This document shows positions 55,208 to 64,000 of a stretch of 64,000 nt of DNA, piece by piece. The DNA lies in the NCBI RefSeq assembly GCF_028293835.1, contig NZ_JAQGNX010000011.1, forward strand, positions 1 through 64,000, read 5' to 3'. Below the pieces are notes generated by a model. It had not been told where the DNA came from. It searched no databases and was given only the letters and a program-made list of their open reading frames with translations. Within the stretch, counting starts at the first letter, position 1. Every line of letters starts with the position of its first letter. The translations under genes and the position numbers were made by a program. Source of the stretch: Pseudomonas sp. (GTDB taxonomy: Bacteria; Pseudomonadota; Gammaproteobacteria; Pseudomonadales; Pseudomonadaceae).

Positions 55208-57083
55208 CGGCGGGCAACTGGTAGCTCCAGGTCTCGGTCAGGATTTGGATATTCTTGGCCGGTTCCGGATTAGTTGGGGCAGCTTCGGTTGCAGGCTGCG
55301 GGGTTTCTTTGCCATCTTTATCTTTCGCGGCATCAGCCTTGGCTACGTCGGTTTTTGCAGCATCTGCTTTCGCGTCGGCTGGTTTGGCCGCGTCAGCTGG
55401 TTTGGCAGCGTCAGCCTTGGCAACATCGGCTTTCTCGTCTTTCGGCGCGGTTACAGGCGCTGGCTTGATGTCGGCCTTCTTCTGGGCGGTCTTGTCGGCC
55501 TTGGCGGCAACGATAGCAATTGCAGCAGGCTCTTTACCCGGCTCGGCAGGCACTTCTCGCAGCAAGTAAGCCTTCATGTCCACCGACTTGTTGGTGTCTT
55601 TTGCCTTGACACGCAAGGTCAAGCGCCAGCCTTTGGTCACTGGGTTATAGCGTAGATTATTTTCCACCAGGTCGGTGTTGTCGTCCGTGGTCACCTGGCT
55701 CCGAATAGCAGGGTCTTCGCCTAACTTGGCCAATACAGGGCCTTCGAAATCGATCAGATACGCAACGCTGCCGTCAGGCTGACGAACCAGGTTCGATTGC
55801 TTGACGTCGCCTGTGGAGCGCAGGGTTTGTTTAACCCAACCCAGGTCTGGCGAATGGATCGACTTCTCGTCCATGGTCCAGTGAATGCGGTAGTTGAACT
55901 CCATCGGTTGGCCTGGCTCAGCAACCACGGCTGGCCGCCAGAACGCGACGATGTTGTCATTGGTTTCGTCCGCGGTCGGGATTTCAGTCAGATCGACGGT
56001 GCCTTTGCCCCAATCGCCTTTTGGCTCGATCCAGGCACTTGGGCGCTTGTCATAGCGATCATCGAGGTCTTCGTAGTGGCTGAAGTTACGGCCACGTTGC
56101 AGCAGACCGAAGCCACGAGGGTTTTCCACCGAGAAGTTACTTACGGCAAGGTGTTTCGGGTTGTTCAGAGGGCGCCAGATCCACTCACCGTTGGCTGCCT
56201 GGATCGACAGACCGCTGGAGTCATGCAACTCGCGACGGTAGTTGAGCACCTTGGACGGCTGGTTGGCGCCGAACAGGAACATGCTGGTCAGAGGAGCAAC
56301 GCCCAGTTTGCCGACCTTGTCACGCAGGTACATACGCGATTTGACGTCGACCAAGGTGTTGGTGCCAGGGCGAAGAGTCAACTGGTACGCACCCGTGGCG
56401 CGTGGCGAGTCCAGCAACGCGTAGATCACTATATGGTTGTCATCCGGGTTTGGACGCTCGATCCAGAACTCAGTGAAACGCGGGAATTCTTCGCCCGACG
56501 GCATCGCAGTGTCGATAGCCATACCGCGTGCAGACAAACCGTAAACCTGATCCTTGCCGATCACGCGGAAGTAACTCGCGCCCAGCATGGTCATGATTTC
56601 GTCGTTTTTGTCGTCTTTGTTAATCGGGTACAACACACGGAAGCCAGCATAACCGAGGTTTTGCGTAGCTTTCGGGTCAAATTTCACATCACCGAAATCA
56701 AAGTGACTGGGGTCGTATTTGATTTCCTGGACATCGTTAGCGGTGACTTCGTTGATTTTCACCGGCGTATCGAAGTGCATGCCCTGGTGGTAGAAGGACA
56801 ATTTGAATGGTGTCTTCTCTCCCGCCCAGATGCCCTTGTCTTCAATGAAACGAATTTTCTGATAATCGGCGAACTTCATGTCGCGGAATTCGTTGGGCAG
56901 ATTGCTTTTTGGGGCCTCGAATTTTTGTCCGGCAAGGTCTTTAGCCTTGGCCGCGACGTCGTCAAGATCGAACGCCCACAGCGAGCTGGATCCAAACAGG
57001 CAGATCAGTGCCGAACCGGCCAGCAGTGCACTGCGCAACCGTTTAACAGGTGTCATTGGAGCAATACAGGGACTAACAATCAC
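55200..57083 (-). CDS. opgG: Periplasmic glucan biosynthesis protein OpgG with extended tail
   Basis: Periplasmic beta-sandwich protein that shapes or branches the glucan made by OpgH. The 627 residues begin with a signal peptide ending near SSLWAF, then the MdoG domains ([18 protein letters not shown], the hinge, and [21 protein letters not shown]). Before the last 17 residues ([17 protein letters not shown]) lies a low-complexity insert of about 80 residues rich in Ala, Lys, Asp and Pro, made of repeated AAKPAD and AKADAA units. GTG 57083 is chosen: GAGGG lies 7 nt before it and VIVSP... resembles relatives. ATG 57056 and TTG 57089 are alternatives. Confidence 0.93.
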   Translation of the reverse strand: MIVSPCIAPMTPVKRLRSALLAGSALICLFGSSSLWAFDLDDVAAKAKDLAGQKFEAPKSNLPNEFRDMKFADYQKIRFIEDKGIWAGEKTPFKLSFYHQGMHFDTPVKINEVTANDVQEIKYDPSHFDFGDVKFDPKATQNLGYAGFRVLYPINKDDKNDEIMTMLGASYFRVIGKDQVYGLSARGMAIDTAMPSGEEFPRFTEFWIERPNPDDNHIVIYALLDSPRATGAYQLTLRPGTNTLVDVKSRMYLRDKVGKLGVAPLTSMFLFGANQPSKVLNYRRELHDSSGLSIQAANGEWIWRPLNNPKHLAVSNFSVENPRGFGLLQRGRNFSHYEDLDDRYDKRPSAWIEPKGDWGKGTVDLTEIPTADETNDNIVAFWRPAVVAEPGQPMEFNYRIHWTMDEKSIHSPDLGWVKQTLRSTGDVKQSNLVRQPDGSVAYLIDFEGPVLAKLGEDPAIRSQVTTDDNTDLVENNLRYNPVTKGWRLTLRVKAKDTNKSVDMKAYLLREVPAEPGKEPAAIAIVAAKADKTAQKKADIKPAPVTAPKDEKADVAKADAAKPADAAKPADAKADAAKTDVAKADAAKDKDGKETPQPATEAAPTNPEPAKNIQILTETWSYQLPADE

Positions 57084-57218
57084 GAGCAACCCTCGCCGAA
57101 AAACAGATCAAAAAACCAACAGCCTGCTATCACATGGCGAATTGGCGAGCATTGTTCCGACTCCGAAAGGGTGTAGTAATTCCCTAAACGGCGACGGAGT
57201 AACCTCTGGCTATATCAT

Positions 57219-57240
57219 TGGGTCAACGAAAGTTGATCCC
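57219..57240. promoter_or_regulatory. Hairpin in the opgG leader region
   Basis: GGGTCAAC-GAAA-GTTGATCCC forms an 8-bp stem with one bulged T and a GAAA tetraloop, about 140 nt upstream of opgG in the 264-nt gap before dtd. It might be a regulatory structure or the remains of a terminator. Nothing else in the gap is recognisable. Confidence 0.35.
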
Positions 57241-57347
57241 CGTAGCGCGCGATTATCTAGTAGGCCGCGTTACAACGCATCATGTCCGATGAACTATTTT
57301 TTGCTTTTATGCCTAATAAATCCGGGCACCCCATGGCAAACGGCCGT

Positions 57348-57785
57348 TTAGCTCTCAAGTAAAAGTGTCACTGGGCCATCATTGACTAGATGCACTTGCA
57401 TATCCGCACCAAACTGGCCCGTCTCGACCGGACGGTGCATGCCTTTTGCCTTCGCTAATAGATAGCTGAACAGTTCAGCGCCCAACGCAGGTGGCGCTGC
57501 CCTGGAGAAGCTCGGACGCAGACCACTTTTGGTGTCGGCGGCCAACGTAAACTGCGACACCAGGAGCAACCCTCCACCCACGTCGATCAACGACAGGTTC
57601 ATCTTGCCTTCGGCGTCGCTGAACACTCGATAGTTCAGCAACTTGTGCAACAGCTTGTCGGCACTGGCCGGTGTGTCTTGAGGCTCGACAGCCACTAACA
57701 CCAGCAATCCCTGATTGATGGCACCCACTGTTTCGCCCGCGACTTCAACCCGGGCACTGCTCACGCGCTGCAAAAGACCTTTCAT
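57348..57785 (-). CDS. dtd: D-aminoacyl-tRNA deacylase
   Basis: Removes D-amino acids and mischarged glycine from tRNA. The 145-residue protein has the two active-site motifs: SQFTLAA at 77-83 and the Gly-Pro motif NDGPVT at 135-140. It lies 9 nt after the prolyl aminopeptidase gene, and the two are likely co-transcribed. Confidence 0.96.
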   Translation of the reverse strand: MKGLLQRVSSARVEVAGETVGAINQGLLVLVAVEPQDTPASADKLLHKLLNYRVFSDAEGKMNLSLIDVGGGLLLVSQFTLAADTKSGLRPSFSRAAPPALGAELFSYLLAKAKGMHRPVETGQFGADMQVHLVNDGPVTLLLES

Positions 57786-57794
57786 CGACGACCG

Positions 57795-58766
57795 TTATGC
57801 CTCTTCCGGAGGCAAATCGAGCAAGCGACGGCCAATCTGGTTCGCTGCACGGACCAGTGCGTCAGTGATGCACGGTTCAGACGCCGAGTGCCCGGCATCA
57901 CGAATGACCTGCAACTCGCTATTCGGCCAGGCTTGATGCAATTCCCAGGCATTATCCAGCGGACAAATCACGTCGTAACGACCGTGCACGATGATACCCG
58001 GCAGGTGGGCAATTTTCGGCATGTCCCGAATCAGCTGATTTTCTTCAAGAAATGCATTGTTGGTGAAGTAATGGCATTCGATACGCGCGATCGACAGCGC
58101 GCGCTGCGGCTCGGAGAACCGGTCTACCACCGCTGGATTGGGCCGCATCGTTGCACAACGTCCTTCCCACGTTGACCAGGCTTTGGCCGCATGCATCTGC
58201 GCGATCTGGTCGGGGCCGGTCAAGCGCTTGTGGAAAGCACTCAGCAAATCGCCACGCTCATCCTGCGGAATCGGCGCCAGGTAATCCTGCCAATAATCCG
58301 GAAACAGACGGCTCGCGCCTTTCTGATAGAACCATTCGATGTCCTGCGGGCGGGCTAAAAATATGCCGCGCAGAATCAATGCATGAACTCGCTCTGGGTG
58401 GGTTTGCGCGTACGCCAGTGCCAGGGTCGAGCCCCATGAGCCGCCGAACAGCACCCATTTTTCAATACCCAAGTGCTTGCGGATGCGCTCAAGGTCTTCC
58501 ACCAGATGCCAAGTGGTATTGTTGTCGAGGTTGGCGTGGGGGGTCGAACGGCCGCAGCCGCGCTGATCAAACGTGATGATGCGGTACATGTTCGGATCAA
58601 AATACCGGCGGCTCTGTGCATCGCAACCAGCCCCCGGCCCCCCGTGAATAAACACTACCGGCAGACCTTCAGGTGTGCCACTTTCATCGACGTACAACAC
58701 ATGAGGCTTTTCCACAGCCAGATCGTGCCGGGCGTAGGGTTTGATCTGCGGGTACAAAGTCTGCAT
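57795..58766 (-). CDS. pip: Proline iminopeptidase
   Basis: Cytoplasmic S33 peptidase that releases N-terminal proline from peptides. The 323 residues show the oxyanion motif HGGPGAGC (41-48), FDQRGCGRS, nucleophile Ser110 in GGSWGS, and an Asp/His pair in VHGRYDVICP and RDAGHSASEP. ATG 58766 follows GGAG; the longer frame to 58811 is not family-like. It pairs with dtd, as in P. aeruginosa. Confidence 0.95.
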   Translation of the reverse strand: MQTLYPQIKPYARHDLAVEKPHVLYVDESGTPEGLPVVFIHGGPGAGCDAQSRRYFDPNMYRIITFDQRGCGRSTPHANLDNNTTWHLVEDLERIRKHLGIEKWVLFGGSWGSTLALAYAQTHPERVHALILRGIFLARPQDIEWFYQKGASRLFPDYWQDYLAPIPQDERGDLLSAFHKRLTGPDQIAQMHAAKAWSTWEGRCATMRPNPAVVDRFSEPQRALSIARIECHYFTNNAFLEENQLIRDMPKIAHLPGIIVHGRYDVICPLDNAWELHQAWPNSELQVIRDAGHSASEPCITDALVRAANQIGRRLLDLPPEEA

Positions 58767-59002
58767 AGGTGCTCCAAAGGGGCTTTTATTCATTCTGGCG
58801 TTTGGCATCATAAACCCGAATCACGGATTGATCATGCCCTTAGCGAGATAGGGGCTTCTCGGGTGGAAGGTCAGGTGGAACGATCAATGCAAGCATTTAG
58901 CCAATTGTAATTACTCGCGAACCAGACAGCCTTACCTCTGTCGAAACGACTAGAGTAAAACATCCCCACTCCTGATTCGTCTGCTCGTTAGAGGTCGTAT
59001 TG

Positions 59003-61456
59003 ATGTCAGAGGAACCGCTTGTTCGTGACACCGAGGTGGTAGCTTTTCGCGCCGCTGTACTCGAAAAGCTCACTTATGCGGTGGGCAAGGATCCTGATCA
59101 TGCGTTTGAGCATGACTGGTTCGAAGCCGTCGCCCTGGCCGCCCGCGACCACATGGTCGAACACTGGATGGACCATACGCGGCAGATCTACCGCAAAGGT
59201 CAGAAACGCGTCTACTACCTCTCTCTGGAATTTTTGATCGGTCGCCTGCTTTACGACAGCCTGAGCAACCTGGGGTTGCTGGAAATCGCCCGGGAGGCAA
59301 TTGCCGAACTGGGCGTGGACCTGGAACGCATTCGTTTGCTGGAACCCGACGCCGCACTGGGTAATGGCGGTCTCGGTCGCTTGGCCGCGTGCTTCATGGA
59401 AAGCATGTCGACCCTCGGCGTTGCCGCCCACGGTTACGGGATTCGCTATGAACACGGGCTGTTCCGCCAGGCCATCGTCGACGGCTGGCAGCAGGAACAA
59501 ACCGAAAACTGGCTGGACTTCGGCAACCCTTGGGAGTTTGAGCGCGCCGAGGTGATCTACCCCATCGGTTTTAGCGGCAGTGTTGAAACCCTGGTCAATG
59601 AAGCCGGCGAGCAGCGACAAGTCTGGCGACCTGCGGAAACCGTGCGGGCGGTTGCGTATGACACGCCCGTCGTCGGCTGGCGTGGTTCGAGCGTGAACAC
59701 CCTGCGCCTTTGGCGAGCGCGAGCGGTAGAAGACTTGCACCTGGAACGCTTTAACGCCGGCGACCACTTCGGTGCCGTGGCAGAAGTCGTCCGTGCAGAA
59801 AGTATTTCCCGCGTGCTTTATCCCAACGACAGCACCGAAGCCGGCCAGGAATTGCGCCTGCGCCAAGAGTATTTCTTTGTCTCGGCCTCGCTGCAGGATT
59901 TACTGCGACGTCACCTGAACATGCATGAAACGCTGTACAGCCTGGCCGACCATGCAGCAATCCAGATGAATGACACCCACCCTTCGATTGCCGTGGCGGA
60001 GCTGATGCGTCTGCTGATCGACACCCACGGTATTGCGTGGGATGCCGCGTGGAAAATAACCGTCAACACCCTGGCCTACACCAACCACACCTTGCTCCCC
60101 GAGGCGCTGGAAACCTGGTCGGTCGGTTTGATGGAACGGATGCTGCCGCGGCACATGCAGATCATTTACCTGATCAACGCATTGCACATTGATCAACTGC
60201 GTGAGAAAGGCATTCATGACTTCGACGTGCTGCGCGCGGTGTCGTTGATCGAGGAAGACAACGGCCGCCGGGTTCGCATGGGTAACCTGGCGTTCCTTGG
60301 CTCGCACAGCGTCAACGGCGTGTCGGCCTTGCACACTCAACTGATGCGCAAGACCGTGTTCGCTGAGCTGCATAAGCTGTATCCCGACCGGATCAACAAC
60401 AAAACCAACGGCATTACATTCCGCCGCTGGCTGCATCAGGCCAACCCGACGCTGACCGGCATGCTGGTGGACGCGTTGGGGGCTGACGTCCTCGATAATG
60501 CTGAAACGCGCTTGATCGAACTTGAACCGTTTGCGGAGAAAGCTTCGTTTCGCAAACAGTTCATGGAGCAGCGCCTGAAGAGCAAAAAGGCGTTGGCAAA
60601 TATTATTCACGAGCGTTTGGGGATCGTGGTCAAACCGGAGGCGATGTTCGACGTTCAGGTCAAACGTATCCACGAGTACAAACGGCAGTTGCTGAACCTG
60701 TTTCACACCGTCGCGCTGTATCAAGCGATGCGGGCTGAGCCGGAAACCGACTGGGTGCCAAGGGTCAAGATTTTCTCGGGTAAGGCGGCGGCGAGCTATC
60801 ACACGGCCAAGCTGATCATCAAACTGACCAACGACATTTCCCGTACGGTTAACAACGACCCTACGTTGCGCGGCATGCTGAAAGTCGTGTTTATGCCCAA
60901 CTACAACGTCAGTCTGGCGGAAAGCATTATTCCCGCAGCCGATTTGTCGGAACAGATTTCAACGGCGGGCCTGGAGGCTTCGGGCACCAGCAATATGAAG
61001 TTCGGGCTCAACGGAGCGCTGACCATCGGCACGCTGGACGGTGCCAACGTGGAAATGAGTGAGCAGGTCGGCGTTGAACACATGTTCATTTTTGGCCTGA
61101 CCTCGCAGCAAGTGGAAGCCCGCAAACGCATCGGCGACTACAGCGCAGCTGGGGATGTAGCCGCGTCGCCACGGCTCAACGACGTGTTGCAGGCGATCCG
61201 CGGCGGGGTGTTCTCGCCGGATGATCCGAACCGCTATGCAGGTTTGATCGACCAACTGATCGCCTATGACCGTTTCTTGGTGTGCGCCGACTTTGAGTCG
61301 TACTGGCAGGCCCAGGCCAAGGTTGAAGCCATGTGGCATGACCCGAAAAGTTGGTGGCGCTCAGCGGTGCTGAACACCGCACGCATGGGCTGGTTCTCGT
61401 CGGACCGAACCATCCGCGAGTATTCCAACGACATCTGGAAGGCACTGGAGGAGTGA
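59003..61456 (+). CDS. glgP: Glycogen/maltodextrin phosphorylase
   Basis: Releases glucose-1-phosphate from the ends of alpha-1,4 glucans, using pyridoxal phosphate. The 817 residues are full length. The GT35 signature and PLP-binding Lys666 lie in EASGTSNMKFGLNGALTIGTLDGANVEM; the N-terminal YYLSLEFLIGR and GNGGLGRLAACF motifs are also present. ATG 59003 is chosen with GAGG before it; a TTG sits directly in front. It is not next to other glycogen genes here, so it was probably placed separately from the glg clusters. Confidence 0.95.
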   Translation: MSEEPLVRDTEVVAFRAAVLEKLTYAVGKDPDHAFEHDWFEAVALAARDHMVEHWMDHTRQIYRKGQKRVYYLSLEFLIGRLLYDSLSNLGLLEIAREAIAELGVDLERIRLLEPDAALGNGGLGRLAACFMESMSTLGVAAHGYGIRYEHGLFRQAIVDGWQQEQTENWLDFGNPWEFERAEVIYPIGFSGSVETLVNEAGEQRQVWRPAETVRAVAYDTPVVGWRGSSVNTLRLWRARAVEDLHLERFNAGDHFGAVAEVVRAESISRVLYPNDSTEAGQELRLRQEYFFVSASLQDLLRRHLNMHETLYSLADHAAIQMNDTHPSIAVAELMRLLIDTHGIAWDAAWKITVNTLAYTNHTLLPEALETWSVGLMERMLPRHMQIIYLINALHIDQLREKGIHDFDVLRAVSLIEEDNGRRVRMGNLAFLGSHSVNGVSALHTQLMRKTVFAELHKLYPDRINNKTNGITFRRWLHQANPTLTGMLVDALGADVLDNAETRLIELEPFAEKASFRKQFMEQRLKSKKALANIIHERLGIVVKPEAMFDVQVKRIHEYKRQLLNLFHTVALYQAMRAEPETDWVPRVKIFSGKAAASYHTAKLIIKLTNDISRTVNNDPTLRGMLKVVFMPNYNVSLAESIIPAADLSEQISTAGLEASGTSNMKFGLNGALTIGTLDGANVEMSEQVGVEHMFIFGLTSQQVEARKRIGDYSAAGDVAASPRLNDVLQAIRGGVFSPDDPNRYAGLIDQLIAYDRFLVCADFESYWQAQAKVEAMWHDPKSWWRSAVLNTARMGWFSSDRTIREYSNDIWKALEE

Positions 61457-61472
61457 TGTTCAAAGCCATCCC

Positions 61473-61555
61473 GCTGTAGGGGTCCAACTTGTTGGCGAGG
61501 CGATTGATCTGGCACACTGCCTCAGGCCTCTCGCCAACAAATTGGCTCCTACAGG
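61473..61555. repeat. Inverted REP pair between glgP and the DUF2339 gene
   Basis: Arms at 61473-61500 (GCTGTAGGGGTCCAACTTG) and 61527-61555 (CGCCAACAAATTGGCTCC) face each other across 26 nt. They belong to the GGAGCCAAC family seen at 2114 and 31934-32072. The arms differ from each other by several bases. Confidence 0.8.
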
Positions 61556-61585
61556 TTTCAAGGCTGCTTCAAGGAATGACTGCGC

Positions 61586-64000
61586 GTGAAATGGATTCTA
61601 TTACTGGCCGGGCTGGTGCTGGGCTTGGTGTTCGACGAGTCTTTACTCGGCGCCATTATCGGTGCGCTGGCCGGTTTCGCCTTGGGGCTGGCCCTTCGTG
61701 TCGGCCAACTCAATCGCCGCTTGGACAGCACACAGCAGTCGCTTGAAGTCATTCAACAACGGTTAGCCTCGCTGGAATCTGCACCCAGCATTCCCGAACC
61801 CGCACCGTCCCCTGCAGGAGCGCCTCCCGATCTCACCTGGGATTTGCCCGTCAACGATGAATGGGTCAAGCCCGCCGTCGCCGCTCCGCAGATTTCCGCA
61901 GCGACACCTCACGCCCCGAACCTGATCGAACGTGCTGTAGCCGCTGCCCACCAATGGCTAGTCGGCGGCAATACCGTGTTGCGAGTCGGCGTGGTGCTGC
62001 TGTTTCTCGGCCTTGCCTTTCTATTGCGCTACGCCACGGAAGGCGTGGTTATCTCACTGGAAGTCCGCTACGCCGGAGTGGCTGCCGCCGCACTGGCGCT
62101 TCTCGCGTTGGGCTGGTGGTTGCGAACACGTAACGCCAATTACGCGCTCATCCTGCAGGGCACCGGTGTCGGTGTGTTGTACCTGACGATCTTCGCCGGC
62201 ATGCGCTTACACACGCTGATCGACCCCAGTGTCGCGTTCGGCCTGCTGGTGGCGATTACGCTGTTCTCCGGCATTTTAGCGGTCACCCAAAACGCGCTAG
62301 GACTGGCAGCGGCCGCTGCGCTCGGCGGTTTCGCAGCGCCCCTGCTGACTTCCACCGGCGCCGGCAGTCACGTCACGTTGTTCAGTTATTTCGCCCTGCT
62401 CAACGCCGGCATCTTCGCAACCGCCTGGTTCAAGGCCTGGCGTTTGCTGAACCTGATCGGTTTTGTCGGCACCTTCGGCATCGGTTTCGCTTGGGGACTG
62501 CGCGCCTATACACCGGAGCTATTCTGGAGCACCGAGCCGTTTCTGATTCTGTTTTTCCTGATGTACCTGGCCATCGGCTTGTTGTTCGCCCGCCGCAAAC
62601 TCCACGAACTCAGCACCACACCCGACGATGATAGCCGCGAGGCCATGTTGCGCTGGTCAGCGCATCAGGGCGATTACGTTGATGGCAGCATTTTATTTGG
62701 CCCGCCCATTGTTGGCTTCGGCCTGCAATTCGCATTGGTCGGACACCTGCAGTTCGGCGCAGCCTACAGCGCACTGGCACTCGGCTTCCTTTATATGGGG
62801 CTGGCAAAACTCTTGGCTGGACGCGCCCCAGGTCGCGCCTTGTTACTGGTCGAAACCTGCCTGGCCTTGGGCCTGGTCTTCGGTTCATTGACGATCCCGC
62901 TGGGGTTAGACGCACGCTGGACATCCGCCGCCTGGGCCGTGGAAGGCGCAGCGGTGTTTTGGCTAGGTTTACGTCAGCAACGAACCTTGGCGCGCGTTTT
63001 CGGGCTGTTGCTGCAGCTCGGTGCGGGAGTGGCGCTGTTTGGCATCTGGCAGGACGTTTATGGGTGGAAAGCCTACATCGGCCTGGCGCTTGATGATTTC
63101 TGGACCCCGTTTATCGTCGCGCTGGCAGCGATGATCAGCGCATGGCTACAACAGCGGTTGATGCCCCTCGACACCGTGAACAGCCGACGACTTGGCACAG
63201 CCCTACTGGCGTGGGCTGCAACGTGGTGGGCCGTGGCCTTGGTGAGGGGCGTACAGCGTTTTGCCGCCATCGAGATGCAGACTCATTGGTTACTGCTGCT
63301 GGTGGCACTCAGTGTTTCGATCTGGACCCTCGTGGCGTTGCGCCTGCGCTGGTCGGGACTGGCGGTCCTGTGCACGTTGCTCATGCCCGCTGGCAGCGTG
63401 CTGTTATTGGTGTCTTTGAACGCAAATTTTCACCCGTTCGCCCATTGGGGTTGGCTGGCATGGGCCGCCGTAGTGGCCGCGCACTTAGTGTCGCTGCGAC
63501 GCCTCGCCGACCTACTACCGCATTGGGCCAACAGCGCAGCACATGTCATCGGCTGTTGGCTAATCGTCAGCGTATTGGCCCTGGAACTGCGCTTCGGTTT
63601 GATGCAGTTGTCTGAGCATTACAATGCTTGGCGCTGGCTGGGCTGGGCATTGCTGCCGAGTGCTTATCTAGTGTTGATGGCTGCGCCGCGCCGCTTGCCT
63701 TGGCCTATCGGGACTTACCCGAGGGAGTATCGAGTGTTGGCCGCAGCCCCCTTGGCGGCGTTGATGCTGATGTGGTTCTGGCTGGCGAATATATTCAGCG
63801 ATGGGGCCGCCGACCCACTGCCCTATCTGCCGCTGATCAATCCCCTGGAGTTGGGCCTGTTGTTCGCACTGGCCGGCGTGTTTGTGTGGATGCGCAGCCA
63901 ATTGAGTCAGCTGGGCGCCACGTCTGCCGTTGCTCAACGCAGCGCACAGCTGGTAGCGGGTATTGGTGTGTTTGCACTGCTCACTGCAATGGTCATGCGC
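61586..64000 (+). CDS. DUF2339 multi-pass membrane protein (partial, continues past the window)
   Basis: The frame from GTG 61586 stays open to the end of the window, 805 codons. Two N-terminal hydrophobic segments (LLLAGLVLGLVF and LGAIIGALAGFALGLAL) lead into a coiled coil (VGQLNRRLDSTQQSLEVIQQRLASLES) and a Pro-rich linker. Many membrane helices follow, with the motif GGNTVLRVGVVLLFLGLAFLLRYA that marks DUF2339. The family is common in Pseudomonas and other bacteria but its function is not established; long helices suggest transport or envelope roles. AAGGA precedes the GTG by about 10 nt. The C-terminus is missing. Confidence 0.88.
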   Translation, partial: MKWILLLAGLVLGLVFDESLLGAIIGALAGFALGLALRVGQLNRRLDSTQQSLEVIQQRLASLESAPSIPEPAPSPAGAPPDLTWDLPVNDEWVKPAVAAPQISAATPHAPNLIERAVAAAHQWLVGGNTVLRVGVVLLFLGLAFLLRYATEGVVISLEVRYAGVAAAALALLALGWWLRTRNANYALILQGTGVGVLYLTIFAGMRLHTLIDPSVAFGLLVAITLFSGILAVTQNALGLAAAAALGGFAAPLLTSTGAGSHVTLFSYFALLNAGIFATAWFKAWRLLNLIGFVGTFGIGFAWGLRAYTPELFWSTEPFLILFFLMYLAIGLLFARRKLHELSTTPDDDSREAMLRWSAHQGDYVDGSILFGPPIVGFGLQFALVGHLQFGAAYSALALGFLYMGLAKLLAGRAPGRALLLVETCLALGLVFGSLTIPLGLDARWTSAAWAVEGAAVFWLGLRQQRTLARVFGLLLQLGAGVALFGIWQDVYGWKAYIGLALDDFWTPFIVALAAMISAWLQQRLMPLDTVNSRRLGTALLAWAATWWAVALVRGVQRFAAIEMQTHWLLLLVALSVSIWTLVALRLRWSGLAVLCTLLMPAGSVLLLVSLNANFHPFAHWGWLAWAAVVAAHLVSLRRLADLLPHWANSAAHVIGCWLIVSVLALELRFGLMQLSEHYNAWRWLGWALLPSAYLVLMAAPRRLPWPIGTYPREYRVLAAAPLAALMLMWFWLANIFSDGAADPLPYLPLINPLELGLLFALAGVFVWMRSQLSQLGATSAVAQRSAQLVAGIGVFALLTAMVMR

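Noticed and set aside
57340..57351. Regulatory palindrome AAACGGCCGTTT at the dtd stop codon
   Set aside because: It overlaps the stop codon, is short, and has no recognisable partner or T-run.

Overview
The window is a piece of a Pseudomonas chromosome, most likely from the fluorescens/syringae side of the genus. The reasons are gene order and sequence. From hemE-gltD-gltB through aroBK-pilQPONM, ponA, rpmE-priA, argS, hslVU, the medium-chain polyhydroxyalkanoate (PHA) cluster phaC1-phaZ-phaC2-phaD/phaFI, ubiE-ubiJ-ubiB, hisI-hisE-tatABC, rsmE, chemoreceptors, opgGH, dtd and pip, the order follows the P. aeruginosa PA5034-PA5080 stretch as I remember it. The proteins are of the Pseudomonas type, and Pseudomonas-style REP/BIME palindromes sit in many gaps.

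Layout. 1-2094: end of a membrane-protein gene, then a two-gene Septu-like anti-phage cassette (PtuA-type ATPase and PtuB-type HNH nuclease). 2146-3213: hemE. 3302-6654: a large dermonecrotic-toxin-like gene broken by one frameshift. 6898-12884: gltD and gltB. 13251-16629: an AAA/SPOR DamX-like protein, aroB and aroK. 16634-21563: the type IV pilus alignment and secretin operon pilMNOPQ, reading into aroK. 21771-24239: ponA (PBP1A). 24323-26846: malic enzyme, a secreted thermonuclease and rpmE. 27013-31916: priA, argS and a SPOR protein. 32192-34595: hslV and hslU, preceded by a clear sigma-32 heat-shock promoter, and a DUF971 protein. 34939-42130: the complete PHA synthesis, depolymerisation, regulator and phasin locus. 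42287-45308: ubiquinone genes. 45367-48422: hisI, hisE, tatABC and rsmE. 48515-52538: two tandem HBM-type chemoreceptors. 52631-57083: opgGH for periplasmic glucans. 57348-61456: dtd, a prolyl aminopeptidase and glycogen phosphorylase. 61586-64000: the first 805 codons of a DUF2339 membrane protein that runs off the window.

Most of the window is core genome. The accessory part is concentrated around hemE, with the defence cassette on one side and the decaying toxin gene on the other, which makes this locus look like a small insertion hotspot. The PtuA/PtuB pair, with no reverse transcriptase beside it, is the best candidate for an interesting system, but it belongs to a known family. Other points of interest are the sigma-32 and sigma-54 promoter matches, a transcription terminator embedded in the signal-peptide code of the thermonuclease, three distinct families of intergenic palindromes, and lineage-variable low-complexity tails on OpgG and PhaF. 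I recognised no rRNA, tRNA, CRISPR array, insertion sequence or prophage.
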